64,000 bases of DNA from Pisaster brevispinus (GCA_023634235.1 JAMKCF010000007.1:7325630-7389629), one strand, 5' to 3'; positions 36,700-50,215 are shown, counted from the first letter of the stretch. The notes: generated by a model not told the origin, from the sequence alone. Translations and numbers: made by a program.

Positions 36700-37465
36700 A
36701 TCTTAGGTCGTTCATACTTTTCTTATACTGATGCCTTACAAATGTGTGAACTTGACTCTCTATCTGACCGGAGGGTGGATCACTGCCGTGGGTTTGCGGA
36801 AGGACTGTCTAAATCAGATCGCACTAACGATCTCATCCCTCCATCCAGATTGGCGAGTCATGGCAGATGCCTTCGTAGTTCAACCAAAATCTCACAGCTC
36901 CGTGTCAGAACCACTCGCTTTCAAAATAGCCCAATTCCTTATTTTATTAATTTGCTTAACACCTAATGCATTGTGGATGGTTTTTACTCTTTCTCATGTT
37001 TCATACTGTATTCCACTATGTTTTTACAGGCATTGTTTATTGGTAGTTTTATTGATTGTATTCCTCATCCAGTCCTGTACTCCATGTGTGTGTTTTTACA
37101 ATTTTTAATCCAGTCTCGAAGAGATCTGCCGCCAATATGCGGAGAAGGCGAGCACTTCTGTGAGATTTTTGGGGTGGTTCCCTGTGTCCGAGTACAACTC
37201 AACAATGCAATTATCAAAGGCCCAAGTTTGGCTCTTTCAAATGCAACACTTAAATTGCTTGTTTACATACTATTGTTTTCCAATTCTGTTTTTTATTGTG
37301 GATATATTCTTGATTCTTTATTGTTATCCCATGTTTTCTGTTTTGCCTTTCATAATGTTTTCTCTTTTTATTGTTTTAAACGATTGTAAATTATGTCGCA
37401 ATTCAGCGGTTTGCTGCTAGTGACATTTTTAATAAATAAATCATAAATCATAAATCATAAATCAG
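36700..37465 (+). pseudogene. 5'-truncated non-LTR retrotransposon tail
   Basis: 36742-36966 encodes LSDRRVDHCRGFAEGLSKSD and RLRVRTTRFQ-like text (read LRSSTKISQLRVRTTRF), the C-terminal end of a reverse transcriptase family common in invertebrates. The following sequence is a T-rich 3' UTR ending in several copies of ATAAATC at 37434-37463, a typical non-LTR tail. It interrupts the satellite block, which resumes near 37505. Only the 3' end is present. Confidence 0.7.
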
Positions 37466-37504
37466 AAGAGGGTCGCATTAATAAACTTTTTAATTAACTT
37501 TTTG

Positions 37505-37970
37505 GCTGCAACTTGTTTTCCTTTTTTTTGCTGCTCCAGAAAAATCCCTGCCGAAAAAAAGAAATCGCTGCCCCCCCCCCAAAAAAAAATGTCACCTCAA
37601 AAAAAAAAGTAGTCGCCACCCAAAAAGTTTGCGCCCAAATAAAGTCGCCCGTAAAAAAAGAAGACGCCACCAAAAAAGTTCGCCGTCAAAAAAGTAAGCT
37701 CCCCCCAAAAAAAAGTTGCCATCAAAAAAAGACGTCCTGTAAATAAAAAGTCGCCGCCAAAAAAGTAGCTGCCCTAGAATAAAAAAGAAATCGTCGCCCC
37801 CGAAAAGTCGCCATCCAAAAAAGTCACCAACAAAAAGAAAATACCACCCAAAAAATCTGGGCCTCCTGAAAAAAACAGAAACAAAACACCGCCAAAAGAT
37901 GTTGCCTCCCCCAAAACCTTGCCGCCAAAAAATTTTGAAAATTGTACTTCCTCTTACAAAAAAAAATTTA
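37505..37970 (+). repeat. GTCGCC/A-run satellite-like block, part 3
   Basis: The A-run/GTCGCC pattern continues, more degenerate, after the retrotransposon tail. It fades near 37970, where ordinary sequence begins. Confidence 0.7.
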
Positions 37971-40900
37971 AAAACAAAAAACCGCTACAACCTATTACCG
38001 AATGTGCACAGAGTGACTCCTCCGCACGGACCAATGATAAGAAGCCCCATTTGTACAAATCGATGCAGCTGTACTTTCAACAAACTATTTAACAATAAAA
38101 AGTAGGATAAATAGTTTTTTTTGCAAATTTCTGGCAGTGTCAGCCTTAACTTTTAAAGGGCAGCAATTAAACACGGCTATCTGAACTGATGGGGATAGGT
38201 GAAAGATGTTGCAACCCCGCGAACATTGGCCGTATGCCAACTGGTCTTGCAGATTGACACAAACAACTCCCTGGGTACTAATTAACATAAAGCTACCCTT
38301 GCCAACTGCTGGCAGCTAGGCTCGGCGCAGATACATGCATTATTCGTGGCTTTGTTTCTGCGCCAAGCCAAGAAGTCGGCAACTTAAATTAATTGTGCCC
38401 GTGATGCGGTAAAATGAATTATGCTAAATCATGATTATGAGATATAAGTCATACAGTTGTGATTTATAATTATGACTTTCCTTTCTTAATATCCCTTTAA
38501 CACTTCCATACACTTGTTGATTTAGTTGTTTAAAAAGGGGGCGTGGTGACTACACCCAAACCCTGTCCACAGAAAAAGCATGCCCGAAGAGCACCTTTGG
38601 TTTCCATTGAGTTTTTTGTTGTTGAAGACCTACTTCTCGTCATCTCGTACTTGAATAAATTAATGATTCCATCAGGGATTGTGACTTTCAATTCATTCGT
38701 GCACATTCCTTGGACTGGGGTTGACTGTGGAATGGCCACCTGTATCAGATCTTTGATATGCAAATAAGGAGTTTTGCGCTTTTTTCGACTCGGTCATTGT
38801 GCGAATACCCGCATGGCATTAGTGCACAGCGTCGCGGACTGGATGGATGGCAGCATGGTTGTACCTCTCGCCTCCGGGATTTGGACGTCGCGTTTTCTGA
38901 CGAACTTTACTGATAAATTTATCAACATTTTCTTAACATGGCCAGTCATGTGCATTCAGAAATATTTCAGCAATATAGCTGTTGCACTTTTAGGCCAATA
39001 TTTTGACATTCTTTGAGGCATGGCCTCAGCCAGTATTTGAAGTACAAGAAGTAAAACCTTGTAAATTTTTCTCACTGGCCAGAAGCTAGACACATCCTTC
39101 CAACAACATCTTGTTGAGGTAAGTAGCTTTGGAACATTACCTGTAATTATTTAACCACTTTTATAGACTTAAATTCATGCTCGCCAGACTACCCCCATTT
39201 GGACTTGAGTGCATTAAGATTCTATTTACGCGAATTGGTTTCAACCGTATATCTCAAAAAGGCAGCAAATAATTGTCAGTGTCAATCCGGTGGAATCTTA
39301 ACTAATGGAAACAACATGTGGTGTTCCATGGGGTAGGGCCTCAACTTTTCCTCTTCAATGTGAGCGATATAAAAAATGAGTGTCCAATCTAGTGTGCTGT
39401 TGCTGTGTGCCGACAGTTCCCATTTTATTTCTGGTAAAGACTCTGAAGTTATATAGCTGGCAGTTTGCATTAGGAAGCCAGAATCATGCATGCAGGCAGT
39501 GGCTGGAGTGGTGATGACAAACTTTCTTTGCACCTTGGCAAAACTGAGTCTATCCATTTTGAAGTTTGAATCCAAGAAGAAATTAAGCAATGTTTATAGT
39601 TTCGAATTTTCTTGTCATTGGAAGATAGTTACTCCTCCATACTCTTTTATATATTTTGGCATTACACTTAATTACTAACTGGTGAGAACATAGTCCATTC
39701 TGTAATTAAAAAGGCCGGTGCTAGATTACACTTTCGTTAGACATGCCAACTGTTTGAATGAGAGGTCTCGCAAAAATACTCTGCTCGCATGCAATGTAAT
39801 TTTGACTATTGCTGCTCATCCTGGTTCTCTGACAGGCTGAAGATTACACAAATTTGTTCTGATTTATTTTAAGCATGGATTCTGAATCGTATAAATTGGT
39901 CAAACAGAATTGAAAAAAACTGGGCTTGTGAGGCGTTAAGGACGGTGTACACACAACTCGAGCTTAACCATTCCTTGGCTGTTCAACTTTTGGCGTAGCA
40001 CCCAATCTCTTACACCTAATTAACCAATGCATATTTTCAAGCTCCAGCCTATGAGTCTTGAAAATTATTTAACAGTGCCATGAGAGATACTTTGGCTGGT
40101 TTACAGCCTTATGGCTTGCATTATGTTGGTTTCATGTCCGTACCAGCATGTCTTATAGTGATACAATGTTTACATGTTTTACGTGTTAATACACACCATG
40201 TGACCAGTCTTTGGCCAATTAGAATGCAGACATGGGAAAAAACCAAACCCACAAAACTCTAAACTGTTATCATTGTCACCTTTCTCAGGACTTGAACGGG
40301 AATTTGACCGAGGCAGGTGAAAGCGGTGGATTGAGACGAGGAATGACCTGCAGTAAGCTCCCAGCCAGCCAAGCAACATCAATGGGACTGTTTTGTGAGT
40401 TGCAGTAAGAGGGAACATCTTTGTGCTGACAACTCTCAAGAGACCGTTTACCAGATGGGTGTTGAAGATCTATGGATATGTGGTATGTGGACGCACATTG
40501 AAGTCATCGCCGGAGTCATCGCCGGAGTCATCGCCGGATTCAGGTAAGGAAAACTTGGCTGTATATCCGACCTCCACTTTAAGTTCGCATGTAAGATTCA
40601 CCTAGTTTACAAGATGTTGGATCTATTTCCCCCACCTCCTTTAAAAAGAAATATCTTGAGCAAGTGGCAGTACAGTCTAGTGAGGTAGTACTCTGATCAA
40701 TGTACCTTATGTAAATTTTTTCTGCTGTAGGCTGAAGGCCAACAATGGAAAGACTTAACAAAAACAAAAACAAAACAAAAACTAAAACATTTTGTGTGTG
40801 GATAGAATGCAGCACTGAGCTCTCTGGTCATTCTCTTTAATAGAATTTACGAAGAACTGGCTTTTAAATATAGAAACAGTTAAATATTGACCCTTCTAAA

Positions 40901-41499
40901 ACAAAAACCACCCACAAACAAAATCCCAGTAAAAAAAAAAGAAAAAAAAAAGTTAAGTTATTGAAAAAGTGCAGTAGTGGGGGTCGGATAACGCAAGTTG
41001 ACCTAATTCAAGATCAAGGCAAGGTGAAGACTGCGGAAGGTAACAGAAGATCTAACCCGTTCTCTTGCAGAGTCCCCCCCTTTTTGTACCGCCCCCCTTT
41101 CCCAAGATGTTCGTCGACCTTGTTGATGTTGTCCTTGCTTGTATAGCTTTCAAAGTGACGTCACACAATCTTGGCATTTCTTGAGTTGCATATTGGTCGA
41201 AGCCAATGATGCTTTTTAATTAGGAGACTGGTCTTTCTGGAAATCTGTCGGGGTTGATACTTCAAGTCGTCAGTTGACATGTTTATTTATAATTGTCATA
41301 ACTTTGTTTTCCAAATAGTGTAATGTAAAATAAAAATCATTTTCCTAAATGAGTAGTCAATTTTTTGAGGAAAAAGTAAAAAAGAGTTTAAAAAAAATAA
41401 ATAGATAAAAATAAATAAAAAAAATTATAAACAAAAGAGGTTTTGAACTTTGCTCCTCAGCTGCTTTGCTTTGTGGGCACAAAACCCCCATAGTGTTGT
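37971..41499. other. Non-coding or unrecognised region
   Basis: No gene was recognised. Notable items are three copies of the 12-mer AGTCATCGCCGG at about 40501-40537, directly before a good splice donor (TTCAG|GTAAGG at 40541-40547), and a hairpin near 38320-38375 (GGCTCGGCGCAGA and TCTGCGCCAAGCC). An exon ending at the 12-mer repeat is possible but has no reading-frame support. Confidence 0.35.
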
Positions 41500-41500
41500 A

Positions 41501-41865
41501 GTCAAATAGTTATCCCCGTCCCAATAACCATTCATTTTTATGAGGAATGTTTGATTTAGGAGTCTTAAATAGATAATTTAGATCAGCTAAATTAATATTT
41601 GAAAACTCCTAATATCAGCATTTCATCACTTCAGAATGTAGGCATTTTCAACATTAAGTCTTTGAAAAAAAATTCCCCTTTGCTGCTATACTTTGTACTT
41701 AGAGGTCAAATAGTTATCCCAGTCCCAATAACCATTCATTTTGATGACGAATGTTTGATTTAGGAGTATTAAATAGATAATTTAGACCAGCTAAATGAAT
41801 ATTTACATATTCCTAATATCAGCATTCCATCACTTCTGAATGTAGGCATTTTCAATAAATAACAA
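41501..41865 (+). repeat. Two-copy tandem duplication, period about 204 bp
   Basis: GTCAAATAGTTATCCC at 41501 recurs at 41705, and about 150 bases that follow match with few changes, including TTGATTTAGGAGT and TAATATCAGCATT. Non-coding. Confidence 0.75.
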
Positions 41866-42409
41866 CCCTTTCTGATTTAGATAAAAAAGCTGTAGTCCCG
41901 AAATGCAAATCTACATTAGGACAGCATAATAGGGATCATTGTAAAATTTCCTTAAATAATTTATTTGTGATCGCTGCGAAAAGGAATAAAAACATAAAAA
42001 AACAATAAATGACATAGGGGAAAACAAAGAAAGACTGAAGGCGACAACAGAGAAGACAGGAGGTTGAAGAAGAGCAGATCATCCATGGAGTAAACATGTC
42101 AGCAGTGCTTGGGTATGTATGAATGGTAAGACAGTAAAGGCCTAGTTAAAGTGTTGGCCTAGAGATAAGACTAACTCTCTACTCTTTCAGCAGGTTCACT
42201 GAAAATGGGTAAAGTATTAGGTGTGCTCATTTCTTGAGCCAAAACAAAGAACTGCGCTGTCATCAGTAAACGCAGAACTTGAATAGATGAGGAAGACTAT
42301 ATCCTTTGATGTCTGATGAGTGACTGTAGCCCAGTGAGGCTGGCTGTTTGCACCAAAGGTTAAGTATAACAGGTGAAGTATCAGGTTAAAACTGAAAGAA
42401 AAAATACCT

Positions 42410-42660
42410 TTTCCTCCACAGCGTCTAACCTTTCCTCCACAGCGTCTAACCTTTCCTCCACAGCGTCTAACCTTTCCTCCACAGCGTCTAACCATTTTCT
42501 CCACAGCGTTTAACCATTTTTTTCACAGCGTTTAACCATTTTTTCCACAGCGTTTAACCATTTTTTCCCACAGCGTTTAACCATTTTTTCCACAGCGTTT
42601 AACCATTTTTTTCCCGCAGCGTTTAATGTATTTAACCTTTTTTTCCCGCAGCCTCTAACT
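42410..42660 (+). repeat. 21-bp tandem array resembling repeated 3' splice sites
   Basis: Four to five copies of CCTTTCCTCCACAGCGTCTAA are followed by about six of a variant with CCATTTTTTCCACAGCGTTTA. Each unit has a pyrimidine tract then CAG, the form of a splice acceptor. The minus-strand frame is a trivial RRCGGKV repeat. Confidence 0.85.
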
Positions 42661-43119
42661 TGGCCTCCACACAGGCTAAATTCTTTTTGTTTTGTATTCC
42701 ACAGTTTTTAACCTGTTCTTTCAAAAGTGGATGTTGTGGCAGGTGATTGTACATTAAAATGCAGAGATTGAGATGACATCCAATGTTGAAACTCCCTTTG
42801 ATGTCTCTGATTCATGACCAAAGGTCAATGGGGTCAATCGGTCAAGTATTTGCAGCAAAGGTTAAGTATCTGTCGAACTATGAGGTAAAGTATGAGGATA
42901 AGTGTGGAAGAAAAACAATCTTCCCCCACAGTTTCTATAACATTTCCATCCAGTGGCTTTTGTTTTAGTTTTTCCACAGTCTGTAACCTGTTATCGCTAA
43001 AGTGGAGTGTTGTGGCAAGCAATATCAACAGATGGTGACTCTGGGACACCGTAGATGACATTTTGGTTAGGTAAAGTATTGAGGTTTTCACCGTTAACCC
43101 TAACAGACTAGACCCTTCG

Positions 43120-43600
43120 GTAAACATACTGCCCAAATCCTTCAATATCCTTCAGATTAAAGTTGTCATAAACCTAAAGTGCCCAAATCCTTCTATTTCC
43201 TTTTCCTTATTGTAAATATACATATTAGCCCAAATCCTTCTAAATCCTTTTGTGACAGTAGTTAAATCAACTTTGTGATTTACTGACCAAGCTAACAAAA
43301 AACACTTTAGTTGCAAAACAAAAAAGAAAAGTCAGCTTTATTATAATTTCCACCCCTAAAAGCCCAAAACCTTCAGAATCCTATTTTGGCCAAGCTGCAT
43401 GAGACCTAAAACCTTCTAAATCCTCCTATGTAAAAACAGCCTGATAGCCCAAGTCCTGCTAAATCCTCCCCAAACAAAAACTCATTGTAGCCCAAACCCT
43501 TCTAAATCCTCCTGTGCTGCAGATCTCTAAAAACCCAACTCCTTCTTAATCCTGCACTATGGCAATGAGGATATTGAAGGATTTGGGCCCTTTAGGGTTA
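43120..43600 (+). repeat. Dispersed short motif array (CCCAAATCCTTCTAAATCCT)
   Basis: Eight or more variants of this 20-mer occur at irregular spacing of about 40-90 bp, with otherwise unlike sequence between them. The reverse complement also appears near 43575 (AAGGATTTGGGCC). Confidence 0.6.
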
Positions 43601-44699
43601 ATGTGTATGGTGAACCCGACTTGTGCTAATTGATGTGACCCCAAAATCCTAACCTTTCCAGATAATTTTTTCCTTCAAAAAGCAGATCATGTTTTCTTCT
43701 TGAAGAACTAGATGATGAAGTAGTTTGTGGGTCGAAATCTTCACTGAGCTGAGGTGATCAGATGCCTACCAGCAGGGACTGGGTCATGCAAAAGATTTGG
43801 TAATGTATCAGGCTTTATAATTTACAAGTTACTGGTAAAGAAATTAACTACTAAGTGAGACAACTCAGAGGATCCTGAACACAATTCCATAACTTTGGAA
43901 GGAAACAAAACATGTGTATAATAAAATCAGACTGTGGATCTCAATCAAATCTCTTGGTAAAGACGGTTGTAACCAGCAACCAAAACTCTAGTTATTATGA
44001 GATTCTACAATTCATCAAGGCAACGACCAGCCAACCTCAGAGGTTAAATTAAGAACCTATTAACTTCCTTTCACAAAATTGTGTTAGTACAATCAGAATA
44101 GTTGAAATCCTTCCTGAAACAATAGAACTCGGCTCTTAATGCAATACTTCTCATAAAGATGCTCTATGTAGATGCATTGAGATAAATTTGTGCCTACTAA
44201 ATTTTCCACACAGTTGAGCAGTCTCTGGTGGAGTGATGACTACAACCGAACCTGTTTGGACCTGAACTGTTTGGCTTGGACCTGTTTGGACAAGCATCGT
44301 TGGAGGATACAGATGCAATGAGCCAACAAAAAAAAAAAGACCGCTTGCTAAGTTTACAAAATTCATTCTAAAACTGGTCTTTGAAGAAGAGGTTCATCCC
44401 ACAACTTTAGCCAAAGAGTTTATGTTTCAGAATAGCGACATCTTTGAATGTTTCAAATCATTTGAAAGAATACATTTATTCCCATTCTTTACTTTGCAAT
44501 AAACATGCCATACAACCAACTAGTGGAAAACTTTTTTTTAAGTGGGGTCATGGTCTCCAGAAAAAGAAAGAACAACAAACTTAATAAGAAAAAAAACCCT
44601 TAAAAAATATACTGAGTCATAATGTCTGTGCATGTTCAATGAGTTGAAGAACTAATTGGAGTTCAGTGAGAATTCTTTTGCACATATTATGATAGCATT

Positions 44700-47600
44700 C
44701 AGACTTAATTTTTATTAGAAGAGTTTTCCAAAAGTAATCTTTGAAAATGGTTTACTTTCTACCTCAGACTGACATCTAAGAGATGACATAGTATCATTCA
44801 GACTAGACTGTCATCAGAAAAACTGAAACTTGAATTGAAAGAGTTTATCAAAACTGATCTTTGAAAACTGCTTATTTCTTTCCACAGATTGAGACATAAG
44901 CTTTGAGATGCCATACACCTGATCTTGAGCATAATCAGCGCTTTTTGGAGTGTGTACCACCAGCTGAAGAAGGACTGTGTCAATTCTAGCTAGATGATTC
45001 TTCGCTACAAATTGAGATGTAAGGATGGTGAGGCTATATATCCAACATTTTTTGGACAGCTGTATAGAGCCAACAACAGACCACTTGGCAAGTTTGAAGA
45101 AAAAAACTAAAACTTTTCTTTGAACAGAAGGTTCATCTCACAATTTTTGCAAAGGAGTTAATGATTCAGAGTTAGCACCCTAGAATGTTTGAAATCATCG
45201 ATTTGAAAGAATACATTTATTCCCATCCCATACAGCCAACTGGTGGAAACTTCATTAAAAATAGGACAAGTTTTTCAGAAAAGATTTAACCAAAAAAACC
45301 CAAATTTAAAACAAAACCTGGAATGTGTGACATGTTGTGGGTTTATGTTCTGAACTGATTGGAGGTGGAGGTGAATTTTCTTGAGCACGTTCGCATTAAG
45401 CAGCGTTGAAACAATGGTAAAATTTTAGAGGGGGCAAGAGGGTGTACCTTTATTTTCGGGGGGAGGGGGGCACTTCTAGCCAAGTTTCCATTTGCTTTTT
45501 TCTTAAACAAGCCCCCTTTTCATTGCTCTTGTTATGCCATTTACCGTTTTTTACAAGATAATCTGGCGTGAGTGTAAAAACAAATGCATTGTCTGCGTGT
45601 AAATGGAAAAATAGTTTTAAAGTACCACAATAAAGTTGATGAAATGCAACATTTTACTCTGGAATTTGTAATCTCAAAATTGCAGATTTCAAATGGGGCT
45701 TATGCCCCCCTTCCCCCCCCCCCCCCCCGTACCTCCTGTCATATGAACAACTGGTACTTGCATTAAAGAAGTTCATCAAAATTAATCCTTGAAAATTGAT
45801 TTCATCCTGCAGAGACTGAGATGATGACCTTTGAGATGACATTCACTCAATCCCGAAGCTAATCAACGCTTTTTGGACACCAGCTGAGGAAGGACTGTGC
45901 CAATTCTAGCTATGACCCTTCGCTACAAATTCAGCGGTTCAAGTGAGGATAGATGTTGAGGCTATCCAACACTTTTTGGACAGCTGCAAAGAGTCAACAA
46001 CAGACTGCTCGGTAAGTTTGAAAATCTTAAATTTTCTGTGAAGAGAAGGTACATCCGACAAATTTGGCAAAGGAGGAGTTAATGTTTTAAAATAAGCACT
46101 AAAGAAAGTTTCAAAATATTGATCTGAAAAATTCATTCAATACCTCTGTTTAGTTTGCGATAAACACACCAGACAACCAACTGGTGGAAAATAGGAGGTC
46201 AAGGTTTTTAGAAAAAGATTTTTATAAAACTTGCAAAAAGAAAGAAAAAAACCTGGAATGTTGTGCCATGTTGCCTGTGCATGTTCAATGAGTTGAAGAA
46301 CTGATTGGAGCTTGATGAGATTTGTCTCGGACATGCTATCATTCAGACTCTACTATCATCAGAACAACTGAAACTTCTGTTAAAAACAATTATCCAAAAT
46401 GATCTTTGAAAACTGGTTACTTCTTCCAGCAGATTGAGACAATCACCTTGGAGATGACATACACCCAAGACTATGTACACCAGCTGAGGAAGGACTGTGC
46501 CAATTCTAGCTAGATGACTCTTCAAGTACAAATTAAATGGTTCAAGTGAGGATGGATGTTGAGGCTATCCAACACTTTTTGGACAGCTGCAAAGAGTCAA
46601 CAACAGACTACTCGGTAAATTTGAAAACAGAAATCCAAAATTTTCTTTGAAGAGAAGGTATATCACACAAATTTGGCAAAGGAGGAGTTAATGTTTCAGA
46701 ATAAGCACTTTAGAAAAGTTCAAAATGTTGATTTGAAAATAAAAAAATAAAAAATAATTTCCACTATTTAGTTTGCAATAAACACACCATACAACCAGCT
46801 GATGAAAAATAGGAGGTCGAGATTTTTAGAAAAAGATCTTTTAAAACATGCAAAATGAAAAAAAACCCAGTATTGTTGTGGCATGTTGCCTGTGCATGTT
46901 CAATGAGTTGAAGAACTGATTGGAGCTGGAGGAGAATTTTCTTGCACATGCTATCATTCAGACTTAACTTTCATCAGAACAACTGAAACTCTACAATAAG
47001 AGCTCATCAAAATTGATCTGTTGAAAATGGTTTATTTTCTACCACAGACAGAGGCAATGACCTTTGAGATGATATACACCCAATCTTGAGGCTAATCAAC
47101 GCTTTTTGGACGGTATACCACCGGCTGAAGGACTGTGTCAATTCTAACAACATGACTCTTCGCTACAAATTCAACCATTCAAGTGACGTAAAGATGTCAA
47201 GGTCGAGGATATCCAACACTTTTTGGACAGCTGCAAAGAGTCAACAACAGACCACTTAGTAAGTTTGAAAAGAAGGTTCATCTCACAAATTTGGCAAAGG
47301 AGTTAATGTTTCAGAATTAACAACTTTAAATGTTTCAAATCATCGATTTAAAAGAATACATTTATTCCCATACAACCAATTTGTGGAAAAAGGTCAAGAA
47401 TTTCAGAAATATTAAAACAAAAAAAACAACTATGGAATGTGCTTTATGTTGTGTGTTTATCTTCTGACCTGATTGGAGCCAGTGAAGAATTTACTTGCAC
47501 ATGTTAGCATTTAGCAGCACCAAAACTAGGTCACAAGGGGGTGCACCATTCTTTTTAGGACATGTAGGAGGGCACTTCTGGCCAGGTTTCTGTTTGCCTT

Positions 47601-48350
47601 TTTCTTGAATAAGCCCCTTTTCAGCGCAATTTTTTGCCATTTAAAATTTCTTTTTTAAGATAATCTGATGCGAGAGTAAAAACAAATACACTGTCTGGTG
47701 TAAAAAAAAAAAAAAAAAAAGCTTTAAAACATTGATATTATCACATTAAAGCTTACAAAATGTAACATTTCACTCTGGTAACTTCAATCTCAAAAGTGCA
47801 GACTTCAAATTGGGGAGAAAAACTTATACTTGTAGCATAAGAGTTTATCAAAAATTGATCTTTGAAAATGGTTTATTTTCTACCACAGATTGAGATGATA
47901 ACCACCGGGATGACATACACCCAATCTTGAGGCTAACCAACGCTTTTTGGACTGTGTACCACCAGCTGAAGGACTGTGTCAAGTCTTGCCAGACGACTTT
48001 CCACTACAAGTTCAACCATTCAAGTGATGTATAAGGGATAGGTATAACCAATGCTTTTTGGACTGTGTGCATGTATCGGAAGGAATTTGTCAAACCTAGA
48101 CTAGCCAGATGACTCTTCACTACAAGTTCAACTGTTGACGTGATGGAGAGATGTTGAGCCCAACCATTACTTTTTTGACTGTGTGCTACCAGTTGAGGGA
48201 CTATGTCAAGTCTTGCTAAATGACTCTCCTCTGGACACAAATTCAGCTGTTCCAGTGACATAGTGAAATTGACGCTACACATTTGGAACTTTTGATTTTT
48301 GGACTGACACTAACTGAAGAAAGACTGTCAGGTCTCTGACTGGATGATTC
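44700..48350 (+). repeat. Higher-order tandem repeats of about 0.6-0.9 kb, five or more units
   Basis: Landmarks recur in order: TTGATCTTTGAAAATGG, a CCACAGATTGAGA-type acceptor-like site, CAACGCTTTTTGGAC, AGGACTGTGTCAATTCTAGC, CAACACTTTTTGGACAGCTG, a CTCGGTAAGTTTG donor-like site, and AAAGGAGTTAATG. Units start near 44850, 45785, 46400, 47020 and 47860; the end (47930-48270) breaks down into subunits of about 125 bp. Conserved acceptor and donor sites suggest duplicated non-coding exons of an RNA gene, but stops fill all plus frames. Confidence 0.75.
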
Positions 48351-49760
48351 CCCGCATGTTCAACTGAAACAAGCTGGACCATGACGGCTCATTACTGTAT
48401 GAAGACACTCGAGGAGAGGACCATCTGCCTGAATTTGTGGCTATGCTACGGCTGTTGCTACGGGCCTCAATATGCTTAAATGCATGTTCACCTCACGATC
48501 AAGCCGCATCCGCAGCTACTAATTTAGATATGCCCTTAGTTTATTGTTTACTCAATAGGCTTTTCTTGAATCCATCAAACTCCGATCCCCATTGTACATG
48601 CTCGGCACTCACACAGTTAATTGATTTGATAAAATTGGAATACCTGGCCTCATGCATAGCATTGTTGGTTTATCATAGAAAATCAAGTTCGTTGAGTTCA
48701 TGCACAATTTGGATTTTGATGGATTCAGAGTATTCAGGAATACAACTCTAAAGATGGTACAGCTTTTGTAAAGAGAAACAAATAAACAATCAAATCAGGT
48801 CCCCCAGCATTATCATAAGAGCAATTTGTTTTTGCTGGCTGAAACCTTTTGACTACAAATGAGTGGAAATATCACAATAATTATAAGTCTTTGGACAAAA
48901 GTATTGAATTTAAGTCATCAGATTATAGCAAGAAAAGGTCAGGTTTAGTCATTTCATTATAGAACAAACTTTGTATAATAATGTACTTGATGAATGTAGA
49001 AAACTGTACAAAGTTTTTTGATAAGATTATGATGTTGTTGTTTACAACTATCTTAGTATTTTGAGTTAAAAACAAACTTCCCTATGTACATGCTGTAAGA
49101 TTAAATCAATTGGAATTGTTCTATGCCCTTCGTCTATACTAGTGAGAAACTTAAGTGTAATTCAAAGATGTGTGGGAAATTTAAGTGTACATTTGAGTGC
49201 CAAATAGACATAATGCATGTTTTAGCGAATTGCGCGAGCAGGACTTTGTTGCAATGCGAGCACAAAGCATGGCCACAATCACAACACCACCCGGGCTCGG
49301 TTTCACAAAGTGCTAAGATTGATCCTATCCATCTTAACTGCTTAGCAAAGTGTGATATCACAGTACAAAGCGCAATGGTAATATTGACAACTCGTCTCAA
49401 GATGAATCTTGGCGTTTTCTGAAATCGAGCTCAGTACTCCTCACCCTAACACTGAACTAACACTTCCTGCTTTTTAACCCTAAGTACTAAAACCATAACA
49501 AATATCACTCACAATATTTCATAAAACACCTCACAAACACCATCACCCACTATTCAATCCGCGCATGGTATAACAAAAGTAGTAAAGCGTCATTAATATG
49601 CATTTTGTCAACTAGCACTCAAAAACAACTTAGATAGTAAAATGTTTTCATTTTTTGTAGTGTTTATTTACTGTAGTTTATCTGAAGTAATGATACTGTA
49701 ACAAAGCCCAAGTAAGCATTATTTATTTATTTGAATTATTATTTGGGGGTTGAACAAAGA
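48351..49760. other. Unrecognised region
   Basis: No supported gene. 49290-49420 contains GGGCTCGGTTTCACAAAG and a TTAACTGCTTAGCAAAG motif typical of dispersed MITE families, but its ends were not resolved. Confidence 0.35.
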
Positions 49761-49769
49761 AAAATTGAC

Positions 49770-49935
49770 TAGAGCGGGATTTGAACCAAGGCCTCCAGAC
49801 TAATGTGCCGGTGCGCTACCAACTGAGCTATCTACATGTAGCCCTGTTTTGGCGGTCTCTCTATTTCGTCAATTTCTTTATTTTGGGGTGCCAGTCAGAA
49901 GCCATATAATCGTTAGCTGCCGTATAACCAGGGAT
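49770..49935 (-). mobile_element. tRNA-like SINE/repeat copy 1
   Basis: The minus strand reads TAGATAGCTCAGTTGGTAGC (A-box-like) and GGTTCAAATCCCGC (B-box-like) around a 70-base tRNA-sized stretch, followed by a non-tRNA part shared with the copy at 50065. The stems are imperfect, so it is not called a functional tRNA. Confidence 0.5.
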
Positions 49936-50064
49936 CACACCCAAGTTTACGATACAACCTGGGAAGCAGTCAGGGGATCACGTTAAGAGGGTGCGACTTT
50001 TTCATTTCAAATATCAAGTAATAAACCATGAGGGAAACTGACTGGGTAAATTTAAAATAATCTA

Positions 50065-50215
50065 TGAGAGCTGGATTTGAACCAATGACCTCTGGTTTAA
50101 CGTGCTGGTGCGCTACTAAGTGAGCTATCTAGCCCTATGTTGGCGGTCTCCCTATTTTGTCAATACCTTTGTTCAGGGTGCCAGTCAAAAGCCATACAAC
50201 CTTTAACTTAAGTCT
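50065..50215 (-). mobile_element. tRNA-like SINE/repeat copy 2
   Basis: Same order as the copy at 49770: B box GGTTCAAATCCAGC, A box TAGATAGCTCACTTAGTAGC, then shared text containing GGCGGTCTCCCTATTTTGTC and GGGTGCCAGTC. Both are in the same orientation about 290 bp apart, so a local duplication is also possible. Confidence 0.5.

Noticed and set aside
38530..38767. Overlapping frames of about 75 aa on both strands
   Set aside because: Moderately exon-like text, but no splice partners or family recognised, so left uncalled.
49770..50215. Functional tRNA genes
   Set aside because: A and B boxes are visible but the stems do not pair properly and extra shared sequence follows; called tRNA-like repeats.
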